Positions 8,880-18,478 of a stretch of DNA of 64,000 nucleotides are shown here, one piece after another. This stretch comes from Sva-07 sp963698435 (GTDB taxonomy: Bacteria; Actinomycetota; Acidimicrobiia; Acidimicrobiales; Ilumatobacteraceae), in contig CAVOQV010000020.1 in the NCBI GenBank assembly GCA_963698435.1, positions 1 to 64,000 of the forward strand, written 5' to 3'. Position 1 is the stretch's first letter. Every line of letters starts with the position of its first letter. The notes under the pieces are model-generated. The model did no database searches. It saw only the letters and a program-made list of their open reading frames with translations, and was not told the DNA's origin. Position numbers and translations under genes: made by a program.

Positions 8880-9386
8880 TCAGGATGGTTCGACCAGGCC
8901 GGCGAGTCCGTCGAGGTTCTTCTGCATGTTGGCGGCGTGCTCGCCGAGGCGACGCTCGACGATCTCGTGTTCCCGGTCGGGCATGCGCTCGATCGCTGGG
9001 CTGAGCCCGCTGCGGCCCGGACCGATCTGGCACCACTGGGTGAGGCGCGTGCCGCCGTCGACCGGCTCGAGCACGAATCTCCAGCGCGCCGCCGGGTCGG
9101 CAGGGTCCTCGACGGCCCAGCCGATCACCCGCTCGGGCTCGTACTCGACGATCGTGCACTCCACCTGCCACCGGCCGACGACGGGGTGCTCGTTCGTCCC
9201 TCGGAAGCGCGCACCGAGCGCCGGCCCCGCCGCTCCGTCGAGCCACTCGGCACCCTGGAACTCGGAGGAGAACCGGGCCGGCAGATTGATGTCGGCCACG
9301 TACACCCAGAGGTCGCTCGGCGATGCTGCGATCACTCGCGACACCTCCGTTGTCGGTCCGTCGGCGTAGCGCAGTCGTTCGGTCAT
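8880..9386 (-). CDS. SRPBCC family protein
   Basis: A 168-residue START/Bet v1-like protein (polyketide cyclase/dehydrase type). The N-terminal strand and helix EVSRVIAASPSDLWVYVADINLPARFS is typical of the fold, as are the alternating strands WRFVLEPVDGGTRLTQWCQIGPG and the long C-terminal helix. These proteins bind hydrophobic ligands in a deep cavity; the ligand is unknown. An AGGTGAG ribosome binding site lies close to the ATG. It is divergent from the LLM oxidoreductase gene, with a 69 bp gap. Confidence 0.82.
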   Translation of the reverse strand: MTERLRYADGPTTEVSRVIAASPSDLWVYVADINLPARFSSEFQGAEWLDGAAGPALGARFRGTNEHPVVGRWQVECTIVEYEPERVIGWAVEDPADPAARWRFVLEPVDGGTRLTQWCQIGPGRSGLSPAIERMPDREHEIVERRLGEHAANMQKNLDGLAGLVEPS

Positions 9387-9442
9387 GGGTCCCTCACCTC
9401 CGGCGGTCCGGTTCGCTCACGACGGCAGGTTGGGCCACCGCC

Positions 9443-9448
9443 TACTGT
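9443..9448 (+). promoter_or_regulatory. -10-like TACTGT, leaderless promoter for the LLM gene
   Basis: Ends 7 nt before the ATG at 9456. Confidence 0.45.
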
Positions 9449-9455
9449 CGATCGT

Positions 9456-10487
9456 ATGCAGGTGGGGGTCAGCGCCGTCGTGTCGTCGCGTGAGGACGTC
9501 GAGTTCGTCCGCGACTGCGAGCGGGTGGGAGCGACGTCGGTCTGGGTCCCCGAGGCGTGGGGGTACGACGCACTGACGCCGCTCGCCCACCTCGCAGCTG
9601 TCACGTCGACGCTCCGGCTCGCGACGGGCATCGTCCAGGTCGGTGCCCGCACCCCGGCGATGCTCGCGATGCAGGCGATGTCGGTGCAGCAGCTGTCCGG
9701 TGGCCGCCTGGTGCTGGGGCTGGGTTCGAGCGGTCCGCGCATCATGGAGGCGTGGCACGGTGTGCCGTTCCGGAAGCCGGTCGCAACGATGCGCGAGACG
9801 ATCGAGATCGTGCGGCAGATCGCACGGGGTGACCGGCTGGACCACCACGGCGAGGTGTACGACCTCCCGCCGGAGGGTTCGGGTCGCGGGATCCGCTCGA
9901 TGGTGCGGCCGGTCGCACCGATTCCGATGGTGATCGCGGCGCTCGGACCGCGCAACCTCGAACTCACCGGTGAGATCGCCGACGGATGGCTGGGCAACGC
10001 GTTCATGCCCGAGCACGCCGACGTGTTCCTCGACCCGATCCGCACCGGCTGCGCACGGGCGGGCCGCACGATCGACCAGCTCGAGCTGGTGATGCCCGTC
10101 GCCGTCGAGATCACGGACGATCCCGAGGAGGCGGGTCGACGCCATGCCGGCGGCTACGCGTTCACCATCGGCGCGATGGGAGCGCCCGGGAAGAACTTCT
10201 ACAACCGTGCGTTCTCGGCTCAGGGCTACGGCGACGACGTCGCCGCGGTGTACGAGCTCTGGCAGGCGGGCAAGCGCGAGCAGGCCGCCACCCGCGTGCC
10301 GTTCGACATCGGATTCAAGACGAACCTGCTCGGGCCGCCCGACGTGCTCCGCGAGCGCATCCGTCTCTACCGCGACGTCGGCATCACGACCCTGCAGGCG
10401 AAGGTGGGCGGCCCCGACCGGCTCGACACGGTGGCGCAGCTCGTCGAACTCGTGCGGGAGGTGGATCACGAACGGCCCGGGGTGTGA
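9456..10487 (+). CDS. LLM class flavin/F420-dependent oxidoreductase
   Basis: A 343-residue bacterial luciferase-like TIM-barrel protein. The conserved N-terminal region reads TSVWVPEAWGYDALTPLAHLA, followed by the family block LSGGRLVLGLGSSGPRIMEAWHG. This subgroup in actinobacteria usually uses coenzyme F420 rather than FMN, but the cofactor is inferred from family only. A close paralogue with the same layout lies at 58536-59573. The ATG is supported by the TACTGT hexamer. The gene ends 94 bp before the serine hydrolase. Confidence 0.88.
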   Translation: MQVGVSAVVSSREDVEFVRDCERVGATSVWVPEAWGYDALTPLAHLAAVTSTLRLATGIVQVGARTPAMLAMQAMSVQQLSGGRLVLGLGSSGPRIMEAWHGVPFRKPVATMRETIEIVRQIARGDRLDHHGEVYDLPPEGSGRGIRSMVRPVAPIPMVIAALGPRNLELTGEIADGWLGNAFMPEHADVFLDPIRTGCARAGRTIDQLELVMPVAVEITDDPEEAGRRHAGGYAFTIGAMGAPGKNFYNRAFSAQGYGDDVAAVYELWQAGKREQAATRVPFDIGFKTNLLGPPDVLRERIRLYRDVGITTLQAKVGGPDRLDTVAQLVELVREVDHERPGV

Positions 10488-10570
10488 GCCTGCCGGTCCA
10501 CGACCGCCGAGCTGACGCGCTCCGAGGCCCGCCCGCGATCGTGCGTGCGCGATGATCACCCGCACGATCC

Positions 10571-10577
10571 GAGGAGG
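10571..10577 (+). promoter_or_regulatory. strong Shine-Dalgarno GAGGAGG
   Basis: Sits 4 nt before the ATG at 10582 and selects it over the in-frame ATG at 10552. Confidence 0.6.
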
Positions 10578-10581
10578 GACC

Positions 10582-11835
10582 ATGAGCCACCACGTCACGT
10601 CGCCGGAAGCAGTCGACATGAGCAGCGCCCGGCTGGCGCGAATCACACCGGTGATGGAGTCGTACGTCACCGAACGCGGTGTCGTCGGCATCAGCACGAT
10701 GATCGCCCGCCGCGGTGAGATCGTCCACGACGAGCAGTTCGGCTTCCAGGACAAGGAAGCCCGCATTCCGATGGCGCCCGACACGATCTTCCGGATCTAC
10801 TCGATGACCAAGCCCATCGTGTCGACGGCGCTGATGATGCTCCACGAGGAGGGGCGGTTCCAGCTCGAGCACCCGGTCGCCCAGTATCTGCCGGCGTTCG
10901 GCGAGACGAAGGTGCTCGCCGACGACGGCTCCCTGGTCGACCAGGTACGTCCGATGCAGATCCGCGACGTCCTGAGCCACACGAGCGGCCTCACCTACGA
11001 CTTCATGGCCGACAATCCCGTCGCCCAGATGTACCGCGACGCCAGGATCATGAACGACTCGACCCGTCCGCTCGACGCGTTGATCGATGAACTGGCAACC
11101 CTCCCCCTCGCCTTCCAACCGGGCACCCGCTGGCACTACAGCGTCGGCATCGACGTCGCCGCCCGCCTGATCGAAGTGCTGTCGGGCGAGTCACTGGGCG
11201 ACTTCCTCCAGCAGCGGCTCTTCGACCCGTTGGGCATGAGCGACACCGGGTTCGGCGTCGCCGACGACCAACTCGGTCGGGTGGCAGCGATGTACGGCCT
11301 GCCGGACCTCGTCGGCGAGAACTACTCGGCGATCGAACTGATGGAGGCCGCCTTGAGCGGCTTCAACGAGCGGATCGACGTGTCGGTCACCTACCCGACG
11401 AGTACGCCCGAGGTGTTCCAGCGCGGCGGTCTCGGCCTCTTCTCGACGGCAGCGGACTACATGAAGTTCGCGCAGATGCTCGCCAACGACGGACGCATCG
11501 ACCGTAGCGGCAGCGGCGAGCGGCTGATCGGTCGCAAGACGCTGGAGTTGATGCACAGCAACCACGTCCCGTTCGAACTCCTCCCCTACGAAGTGCTGGG
11601 CATCCCCTCTCCCGGAATGGGCTTCGGCCTCGGCTCGAGAGTGATGCTCGACGTGGCGCAGACCGCCGGGCCCGGCTCGGTCGGCGAGTACGGCTGGGCG
11701 GGCGCCGCCAAGACCTACTTCTGGGTCGACCCGGCGGAAGAACTCGTCGGGCTGTTCATGTCGCAGTACATGACCGGCATGCTGCTACCCGATCGCGACC
11801 TGCGTTCGCTCGCCTATCAGGCGATCGACGACTGA
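10582..11835 (+). CDS. serine hydrolase, beta-lactamase/EstB family
   Basis: A 417-residue class C beta-lactamase-like protein. The nucleophile motif SxxK is SMTK at residues 74-77. The second motif is WHYSVG with Tyr186, where beta-lactamases have YxN, and a GWAGAAKTYFWVDP segment near the C-terminus takes the place of the KTG loop. There is no signal peptide. These features fit cytoplasmic esterases of the EstB type better than a true beta-lactamase. A strong ribosome binding site fixes the start. The last 19 bp overlap the convergent MalY-type gene. Confidence 0.88.
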   Translation: MSHHVTSPEAVDMSSARLARITPVMESYVTERGVVGISTMIARRGEIVHDEQFGFQDKEARIPMAPDTIFRIYSMTKPIVSTALMMLHEEGRFQLEHPVAQYLPAFGETKVLADDGSLVDQVRPMQIRDVLSHTSGLTYDFMADNPVAQMYRDARIMNDSTRPLDALIDELATLPLAFQPGTRWHYSVGIDVAARLIEVLSGESLGDFLQQRLFDPLGMSDTGFGVADDQLGRVAAMYGLPDLVGENYSAIELMEAALSGFNERIDVSVTYPTSTPEVFQRGGLGLFSTAADYMKFAQMLANDGRIDRSGSGERLIGRKTLELMHSNHVPFELLPYEVLGIPSPGMGFGLGSRVMLDVAQTAGPGSVGEYGWAGAAKTYFWVDPAEELVGLFMSQYMTGMLLPDRDLRSLAYQAIDD

Positions 11836-12992
11836 TCGACTGCGTCCGCAATCCGGTCGATCACCTCGTCGAGGATCCGCTCGGACGTTGCCACGTTGAT
11901 GCGAGCAAACCCGGCGCCGTTCGGGCCGAACTTCGGTCCACTCGACAGCGCGACACCGAATCGCTTCAGCAGCGACTCGGCGGGGTCATCACCGAGGCCG
12001 GTCTGCCGGAAGTCGAGCCAGCCGAGGTACGTCGCCTCCGGCACATCGAATCGAACCGACGGCACGTCCCGTGCGAGGCGTCGAGCGAGCTGATCCAGTC
12101 GCGCAGCGACCGTTCGGCGAACGGCGGCCAGCCAGTCGTCGCACTCGGTCCAGGCAGTGATCGTGCCGACGACGCCGAGTGAACTCGGCGAACCCTGGAG
12201 GTGTCCGGGCATCGCTTCGAGCGCCTCGAGCAGCGGGGCGTGATCGATGTGGGCCACCGCGGTGCGCAGTCCAGCGAGGTTGAAGGTCTTGCTGGCCGAG
12301 CCGAGTGTGACCAGCCGTCCACGGAACCGCTCGTCGGCGATGGCGAGCGGCCGGTGCGCCGCACCGGGGTGGACCAGGTCTCCCCAGATCTCGTCGGTGA
12401 TCACGAGCAGATCGTGGCGTTCGGCGACCTCCGCGACCGCTGCCACCTCGTCGTCGTCGAAGACCCGACCGGTCGGATTGTGCGGAGTGCAGAACAGGAT
12501 CACCCGGGTGGTGTCGTCGATCGCACCGGCGAGCCGGTCGGGATCGATTCGCCAGCCGTCGGGATCGAGGGGCACGTCGACTCGGCGACGCCCGCTGTCG
12601 GCGATCGCGTCGAGGAACGGGTAGTAGATCGGCGTGAACACCACGACGCCGTCGTCGCGCTCGGTCGTGTTCCACAACGCGACCTCGAGCGCATGGAGCG
12701 CGCTGGTGAAGGGACGGATCCGCTCGACGTCGGGGCACCAACCGTGGTGTCGGTCCTGCCAGTGCGCGTAGTGCTCGGCGAGGTCGCCGGCGAACGGCCC
12801 GTAGCCGAGATCGCCGCGATCGACGTGACCACGAACCGCGTCGAGCACCGCCGTCGGCGGGTCGAAGTCCATGTCGGCGACCCACGCCGGCAGCACACCC
12901 GGACCGTACCGGTCCCACTTGATCCCGACGCGGGCACGGCATCGGGCTTCGTCCACGGTCAACAAGCCCCCGGCGTCGATCACCACCGCCAC
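11817..12992 (-). CDS. MalY/PatB family PLP-dependent C-S lyase
   Basis: A 391-residue fold-type I aminotransferase relative. The MalY/PatB subgroup is indicated by the N-terminal VLPAWVADMDFDPPTAVLDA. PLP-binding residues are visible in CTPHNPTGRVFDDDE, VITDEIWGDL and the Schiff-base lysine in GSASKTFNLAGLR. MalY-type enzymes cleave cystathionine to homocysteine, pyruvate and ammonia; some act as regulators or transaminases. It is convergent with the serine hydrolase and has no obvious methionine-pathway neighbour. Confidence 0.88.
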   Translation of the reverse strand: MAVVIDAGGLLTVDEARCRARVGIKWDRYGPGVLPAWVADMDFDPPTAVLDAVRGHVDRGDLGYGPFAGDLAEHYAHWQDRHHGWCPDVERIRPFTSALHALEVALWNTTERDDGVVVFTPIYYPFLDAIADSGRRRVDVPLDPDGWRIDPDRLAGAIDDTTRVILFCTPHNPTGRVFDDDEVAAVAEVAERHDLLVITDEIWGDLVHPGAAHRPLAIADERFRGRLVTLGSASKTFNLAGLRTAVAHIDHAPLLEALEAMPGHLQGSPSSLGVVGTITAWTECDDWLAAVRRTVAARLDQLARRLARDVPSVRFDVPEATYLGWLDFRQTGLGDDPAESLLKRFGVALSSGPKFGPNGAGFARINVATSERILDEVIDRIADAVDQSSIA

Positions 12993-13077
12993 GGTAGTGA
13001 CTCACGACCATCGCTCGGGAACGAACGTTTGTATGTTTCTGTTGCCATTATCGTACTGGTGTGCTATCACTGACTTC

Positions 13078-14325
13078 ATGTCGAAGGGGATCGACGAGCT
13101 GACGGGGGCGATCGATGCACTCCTCGGAGTCGACCCCTCCGAGCTGACCGACGACGAACTCCACGAGCTGGTGACCATGGTGCAGCGGCAACGTCATCGC
13201 CTGGCCGCCCTCGCAGCAGAGACGATCTCCGCGTGGGATCGTCGCATGGTGTGGGCCGACAACGGCGCCCGGTCGGCGGCCACTCGGCTCGCCAACGAGA
13301 CCTCGGCCTCGACGTCGTCGACCGGCATCGAGGTCCGCCGCGCTCGCCAGCTCCGGTCGATGCCGGCCACAGCTGCTGCGCTCGCTGCCGGCGAGCTCTC
13401 CCCCGACCACGTCGACCTGCTCGCCAAGGCCAACCGGCCGTGGCGCAACGCCATCTTCGCCGATCACGAGCACACCTTGGTCGAGGAGTGCAAGGGGCTC
13501 CGCTTCTTCGATGCTCGCAAGATGGTCGACTACTGGTGCGCCCGGGTCGACGGCGATGCCGCCGAGGATCGGGCGGAACGACAGCGCAACGCCGCGCACC
13601 TGAGCGTGTCCTCCACGATCGACGGCACGGTGGTGGTCAACGGGGTCCTCGACCCGATCGGTGGCTCGATCGTCGAGAACGAGATCACCCGACTCGAGCG
13701 AGAGCTCTACCTGGCCGACCAGCGCGATGGCGTCACCCGCACCGCCTCGCAGCGGCGAGCCGCGGCGCTCGTCGAGATGGCGACACGTTCGGCAACCGCG
13801 CCCGCTGACGGTCGGCGGCCCAAGCCGCTGTTCACCGCGCTCGTCGGCGACGCGACGATGTCGCAACTGTGCGAGCTCGCGAACGGCACCGTGATCACCC
13901 CCGGCCAGCTCGTCCGGTGGATCGGCGACGCCGATCTCGAATCCGTCCTGTTCGACGGCCCGTCGACGATCATCTCGGTCTCGCACCGACGCAGCTTCAC
14001 CGGCGCAGTCCGACGCGCCATCGAGGTGCGCGACCGCCACTGCCAACACAACAGCGGCTGCGACGTACCCGCCGACCAGTGCGACGTCGACCACATCGTC
14101 CCCCACGCCGCCAACGGCCCGACCAGCCAGTTCAACGGCAAGCTCGAGTGCCAGCCACACAACCGGAACCCTGACCGCCACGACCACGGCGGCACGCCCC
14201 GTCCGAGCCGACCGGTCGACCGACTCGACGAACTCCGATGCCGATTGCGCTGGAAGTTCCTCCGCGAGGAACCCGACGACGAGCCGGACGACTCGGACAT
14301 GGCCAACGAGGGCCGGGCCCTCTAG
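13078..14325 (+). CDS. DUF222 and HNH endonuclease domain protein (13E12 repeat type)
   Basis: A 415-residue protein. The helical DUF222 region spans residues ~1-300 and includes the typical LAALAAETISAWDRRMVWADNGARSAATRL. It is followed by an HNH nuclease core with Cys, CDVDHIVPHAANGPTS and the closing KLECQPHNR. Actinobacterial genomes carry many copies of this family, proposed to be mobile or selfish, but no function is established. A TATCAC hexamer lies 7 nt before the ATG. No terminal repeats or target duplications are visible around this copy. Confidence 0.88.
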   Translation: MSKGIDELTGAIDALLGVDPSELTDDELHELVTMVQRQRHRLAALAAETISAWDRRMVWADNGARSAATRLANETSASTSSTGIEVRRARQLRSMPATAAALAAGELSPDHVDLLAKANRPWRNAIFADHEHTLVEECKGLRFFDARKMVDYWCARVDGDAAEDRAERQRNAAHLSVSSTIDGTVVVNGVLDPIGGSIVENEITRLERELYLADQRDGVTRTASQRRAAALVEMATRSATAPADGRRPKPLFTALVGDATMSQLCELANGTVITPGQLVRWIGDADLESVLFDGPSTIISVSHRRSFTGAVRRAIEVRDRHCQHNSGCDVPADQCDVDHIVPHAANGPTSQFNGKLECQPHNRNPDRHDHGGTPRPSRPVDRLDELRCRLRWKFLREEPDDEPDDSDMANEGRAL

Positions 14326-14981
14326 CCCGACCGTGAATCCGACACGACCAGCTTCCCGTCGAGCAGGTGCACGACGCGGTCGACTCTCGCCAGCATCCGG
14401 TCGTCGTGGGTGGCCACCAACACCGCGCCGCCGTTCGCCGCGCGCTCGGCGAGGAGCGCCATCACCTGGTCGGCGTGGTACTCGTCCTGATGCGCGGTCG
14501 GCTCATCCGCGACGAGCAGAGCCGGCGAGCAGGTGAGCGCACGCGCCACCGCCGTTCGCTGTTGCTCCCCGACCGACAGCTCGTCGGGCAGCCTGCCCTC
14601 GAGACCGATCAGACCGAGCCGGGCGAAGAGCTCGGCGGGCGCGGTGCAGTCGCGTCCGGCCAGGCGGCGAGTGAGCGACACGTTCTGGGCAGCGGTGAGC
14701 TCCGGGATCAGGCCCAGTTCCTGCGGCACCACGGCCATCGCCGTCCAGCCCCGTCCGGGCCCGAGATTCCGCGACACCACACCCGAATCGGGCTGGTCCC
14801 ACCCCACGACGAGATTCAGCAACGTCGTCTTGCCGGAACCGGACGGTCCGGCCACGCCGACGAGTTCACCGCTGCTGATCTCCATCGAGACGTCGGTGAG
14901 CGCGGCAACCGTCACGGCCGCAGTTCGGTACGACCGCGATGCGGACCGCAAGGCGACGACCGGGGTTGCGGCTTCCGTCAT
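14322..14981 (-). CDS. ABC transporter ATP-binding protein (second ATPase)
   Basis: A 219-residue MacB/LolD-type ATPase. Walker A is GPSGSGKTTLL, the signature is LSVGEQQRTAVARAL (Val replacing the usual Gly of LSGGQ), and Walker B is LLVADEPTAHQDEYHADQV. It is the last gene of a four-gene minus-strand operon and overlaps the preceding ATPase gene by 4 bp. Two different ATPases with one permease suggest a heterodimeric motor. The substrate is unknown. Confidence 0.9.
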   Translation of the reverse strand: MTEAATPVVALRSASRSYRTAAVTVAALTDVSMEISSGELVGVAGPSGSGKTTLLNLVVGWDQPDSGVVSRNLGPGRGWTAMAVVPQELGLIPELTAAQNVSLTRRLAGRDCTAPAELFARLGLIGLEGRLPDELSVGEQQRTAVARALTCSPALLVADEPTAHQDEYHADQVMALLAERAANGGAVLVATHDDRMLARVDRVVHLLDGKLVVSDSRSG

Positions 14982-15790
14982 GGCGCGTCGAGCTCGATCG
15001 GTTCGGAATCGGTGCCCCAGCGAAGCCGCGCCCGCCCGTCGGGGAAACGACCGAGGAGCTCCGGTGGCAACTGGAGGCGCCCCGACGTGTCGATCACGGA
15101 GAGCCGGGTGCCACCGCTCGTGATCGTTGCGATCGCGCCGTCTCTCAGCTCGATCACCTCGTCGACACGGTCGAGCACTCGCCGGTCGTGTGTCGCCACG
15201 ATCGTGGTCATCCCCTCGCCGGCGAGCACGTCGACGGCATCGAGTACGGCGCGCGAGTTCGCGGAGTCGAGCTGCGCCGTCGGTTCGTCGGCGATCACCA
15301 GGCGGTGGCCGGACACGGCCGCTCGGGCGAATGCCAACCGTTGACGCTCACCGCCCGACATCTGTGCCGGAAGGAGTGTTCGCTGGCCGGTCAGTCCGAG
15401 CGCATCGAGCCACCGGTCGACGCTGTCGCTCCGCGCCTGCGATCGTGCGACGCGCTCGAGCTGCATCTCCGCGGTCAGGTGACTGAACAGATTGTCTCCG
15501 GGCCGCTGGTACACGTGGGTCATCAGTTCGGCCCGGCTGCGGGTTCGCGCGCGCTCGGACAATCGCCACAGATCGACGCCATTCACCTTCACCACACCTG
15601 CCGAGGGACGATCGAGGCAGGCGAGCATCCGGAGCAGCGACGACTTGCCGGAACCCGAGGGGCCGACGATCGCCACCGTCACGCCAGTCGCGAAGCTGAG
15701 GTCGACGCCTCGAACCGCCTGAACCCGCCCGGAGGGCGTCTCGTGGAACTTCACGAGCTGCTCGCAGCTCAGCAGAGGTTCAGCCGGCAT
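14978..15790 (-). CDS. ABC transporter ATP-binding protein (first ATPase)
   Basis: A 270-residue MacB/LolD-like ATPase. Walker A is GPSGSGKSSLLRML, the signature is MSGGERQRLAFARA, Walker B is LVIADEPTAQLD, and the H-loop is VATHDRRVL. About 45 extra C-terminal residues (ITSGGTRLSVIDTSGRLQLP and onward) lie beyond the catalytic core. The start overlaps the end of the permease gene by 11 bp and its stop overlaps the next ATPase. Family members energise FtsX-type permeases for lipoprotein, peptide or drug traffic; the cargo here is unknown. Confidence 0.9.
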   Translation of the reverse strand: MPAEPLLSCEQLVKFHETPSGRVQAVRGVDLSFATGVTVAIVGPSGSGKSSLLRMLACLDRPSAGVVKVNGVDLWRLSERARTRSRAELMTHVYQRPGDNLFSHLTAEMQLERVARSQARSDSVDRWLDALGLTGQRTLLPAQMSGGERQRLAFARAAVSGHRLVIADEPTAQLDSANSRAVLDAVDVLAGEGMTTIVATHDRRVLDRVDEVIELRDGAIATITSGGTRLSVIDTSGRLQLPPELLGRFPDGRARLRWGTDSEPIELDAP

Positions 15791-18478
15791 CTCGCACCAC
15801 CGAACCGGCCGGGCGGCGACTCGCTGCGTATTCCGACAACCAGACCATGACCGACACGATCACGACGCCAACGACGGCTCCGACGACGAGCGGCGCCCAA
15901 TCGACGACGACGGACACTGCGGGCGGCTGGTCGGGTGCGGGGTCGAATCGGGGCGCCAGGCGCCCCACCACGACCGGCCCGGCGATGAGGCCGGCACCGA
16001 CAGCAGCGAGCAGCACCGCGCCGATCTCGATCGCCGAGATCGTCGCCGCGCGCCACGCAGGGAGCCCCATCGAACGGGTGAGCACGCCGGCCAAGGCGCT
16101 GTTCCGGCGTCTCGCCGACAGGAACAACGCCATCGCGACCGCGGCGGCTGCAGCTGCGGTGACGCCGATCACGGCCAGATAGGCGAACGCCGATCGCGGC
16201 GCCACGATCGAGGCGCTCTCACGTACGTCGGCCTGGGAGACCACGTCCCGGTAGCGGACGTCGCTCGCCGAGAGCCACTCGGTGAGCGCTGGGGCGGTCG
16301 CCTGCGACACGGCGGTGCTCCGGAACGAGTCGACCGGCGACGGGGCCTCGGGGTCGTCGTTCTGCCGAGCGGCGAAGTCGGTGATCGCGTCAGCCGACGC
16401 CATGACGCTGGCCCTGCGATCACCTGCGGTCGGAAAGCCGCGCACCGTGGCGACGACGCGGTAGGGGTAGGCGCGGGTGAGCCCGAAGGCACCCTCCGGT
16501 GGAACGTTCTCACCCTCGATGGCGACCACGGGAATCGAGTCGTCGATCGGTCCGGCCAAGGCGTCGAGTACCTCCTCGACACCCGCCCCGAACTCGTCCG
16601 ACCAGCTGACGGCATCGGCGTACGTCGCCGGGTCGATCGCCACGATCCGCGCCGCTGCCGCGCCAGGCGTCAGCCGGGTGTCGGACGATCTGATGACCGT
16701 CGTGGGCGCCGGGGGCTCGAGGCCCGCGGGCAGGTCGTCGACCAGTCGGGCCGACGAGACACCGCCCACGGTGGTCGCGAGCTTCACGTCGACCATGCGA
16801 TCGAGGGTGGTGGTGATCGCCACGGCGAACACGAGCAGGCCGATGCCGAGCCCCAGCGACCCGCCCACCAAGCGCACGGCCACCGATTCCCCGGCCAGTC
16901 GCCTCGCCGCGATGTAGCCCTCGACGGGCAGGCGCTCGCTGTGCCTGCCGGCGAACCGAGCGGTCCAGCCGAGCAGCGCAACGAGAACCAGCACGGTCAT
17001 CATGATGGCGAGCACCGGGAGGGCCACGACGACGAGGTCGAGCGACGACTGACCGGCAGCGGTCGTCCGTCCGACTTGCGCCCACGCGATCACGGTCGCC
17101 GCCACCAGCACCACGATCAGTGCCCGTCGCACGGCGCGTTCGGTCTCACGCTGCCGCGCCCGCAGCGATCGCGCGCCCAACACGCCGGCAGTCAGCGCGG
17201 CCAGGGACACCGACGCAACGATCGTCACCGCGATCACACCCCACGGCAACGCCGCCCAGTCGTAGGAGATCGCCGGCCCGAACCACTTCGCACCGACGAC
17301 CGCAGCGGTGGCCCCCGCTGCGCCACCTGCGATTGCGGGGAGTGCGAGCTGGCAGGCGACTCTGCCCGACATCATCGGCCAGCGCTCGCCCTCGCTCGCC
17401 AACAGTCGGAACTCCCGTCGCCGCCGCTCGACCAGGAACGCTCCGACAGCGAACACGGCCGAGAGGCCCACGACGGCGCCGAGCGCTCGGGCGGATCGGA
17501 GCGGTGCGGTCAGCTGACGAACGGCGGACTCGACCGACGCGGTGGTCGTGAAGATGTCGGTCGTCAGAGTCGGGCGGCGTTGCTCCGCCGTGGCCAGTTC
17601 CTTCATCGACGTCGCCAGGGGCCCGGTCTCGACGAGTCCACGTTCGAGGAGTCGGACGTCATCGCGAAGCCGTCGGAGCTCGTCGTACGACGTCGGGATC
17701 GATTCCAGCGGCGCCGTCCAGCGCACCACCCCCGTGAGACCGCTGTCGAGCAGCGTCGCCTCGTCGGTCAGCACCAGTTCGAAGTTCGGTTCGTTGAACG
17801 CTTCGACGTACACCGGGAGCAACTCCCCCGGCACCGACGACCAGTAGTCGTCGAGCATGAGCTCCTCGTCAGGCGACCACAGGGGCTCGTAGAGCCCCAC
17901 GACCCGGAGTGGCGCCCCGGCCTCGAACTGCCAGCGTGTCACCGAGCTCGAGCCCCAGACGGTCAGCGAACCACGTGCTGATCCACGCCCCGTTGCTCGT
18001 GTCGTCCAATTGGGTCACGACGTCGACGGCCTCGAGCGCGCCCGCACGACCGAGGAGCCGTCCTGCCGGTCCGACCTGTCGCAGCGGCGGCGGCCCGATG
18101 GTGAGCGGGCCTGGCAACGTGTAGCTCGTTCGCTGCGCCGTGCTCCAACGAAGCGATCCTGGACACCGCCGCCGTCAACTCGGCATCGGCGGATGCGACA
18201 GCGTCGGACGAGAAGCCGGCCTCCACCGCCACGTCGATGCCGTTGCGCTCGAGCGACACGTCCGCAACCGATCGTTCGGTGAGGTCGTCCTCGGCGGCGG
18301 CCCGCCACACGTCGGCGGATCCGACGAGCAGCACCGGCGTCGCAAACGCGATCACGAGCGCTCCGGCGAGCGCCCATTCCGACCACGGGACGGCGAGCCA
18401 GCGAGCCGCTGCGGCAGCACGAACACGCCAACGCGGCGAGCTGGGTACGTCGACGGCGTCGGGCGACAGTTCGATCAC
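15780..18478 (-). pseudogene. FtsX-type ABC permease, interrupted by two single-base frameshifts
   Basis: Three consecutive frames together encode one ~900-residue MacB/FtsX-like permease. The N-terminal part starts at a GTG overlapping the stop of the upstream IMPase (GTGA), with a first membrane helix in WALAGALVIAFATPVLLVGSADVW. A middle piece contains VTQLDDTSNGAWISTWFADRLGLELGD. The long last part (from ~17940) holds two FtsX domains with about eight helices. One surplus base between ~18110 and 18150 and one at ~17925-17935 would restore a single frame; the span is 2 nt over a multiple of three, as expected. The flanking ATPases are intact, so sequence error is as likely as true inactivation. 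Confidence 0.75.

Noticed and set aside
10582..11835. True class C beta-lactamase
   Set aside because: No signal peptide, no YxN and no KTG; better explained as an EstB-like esterase.
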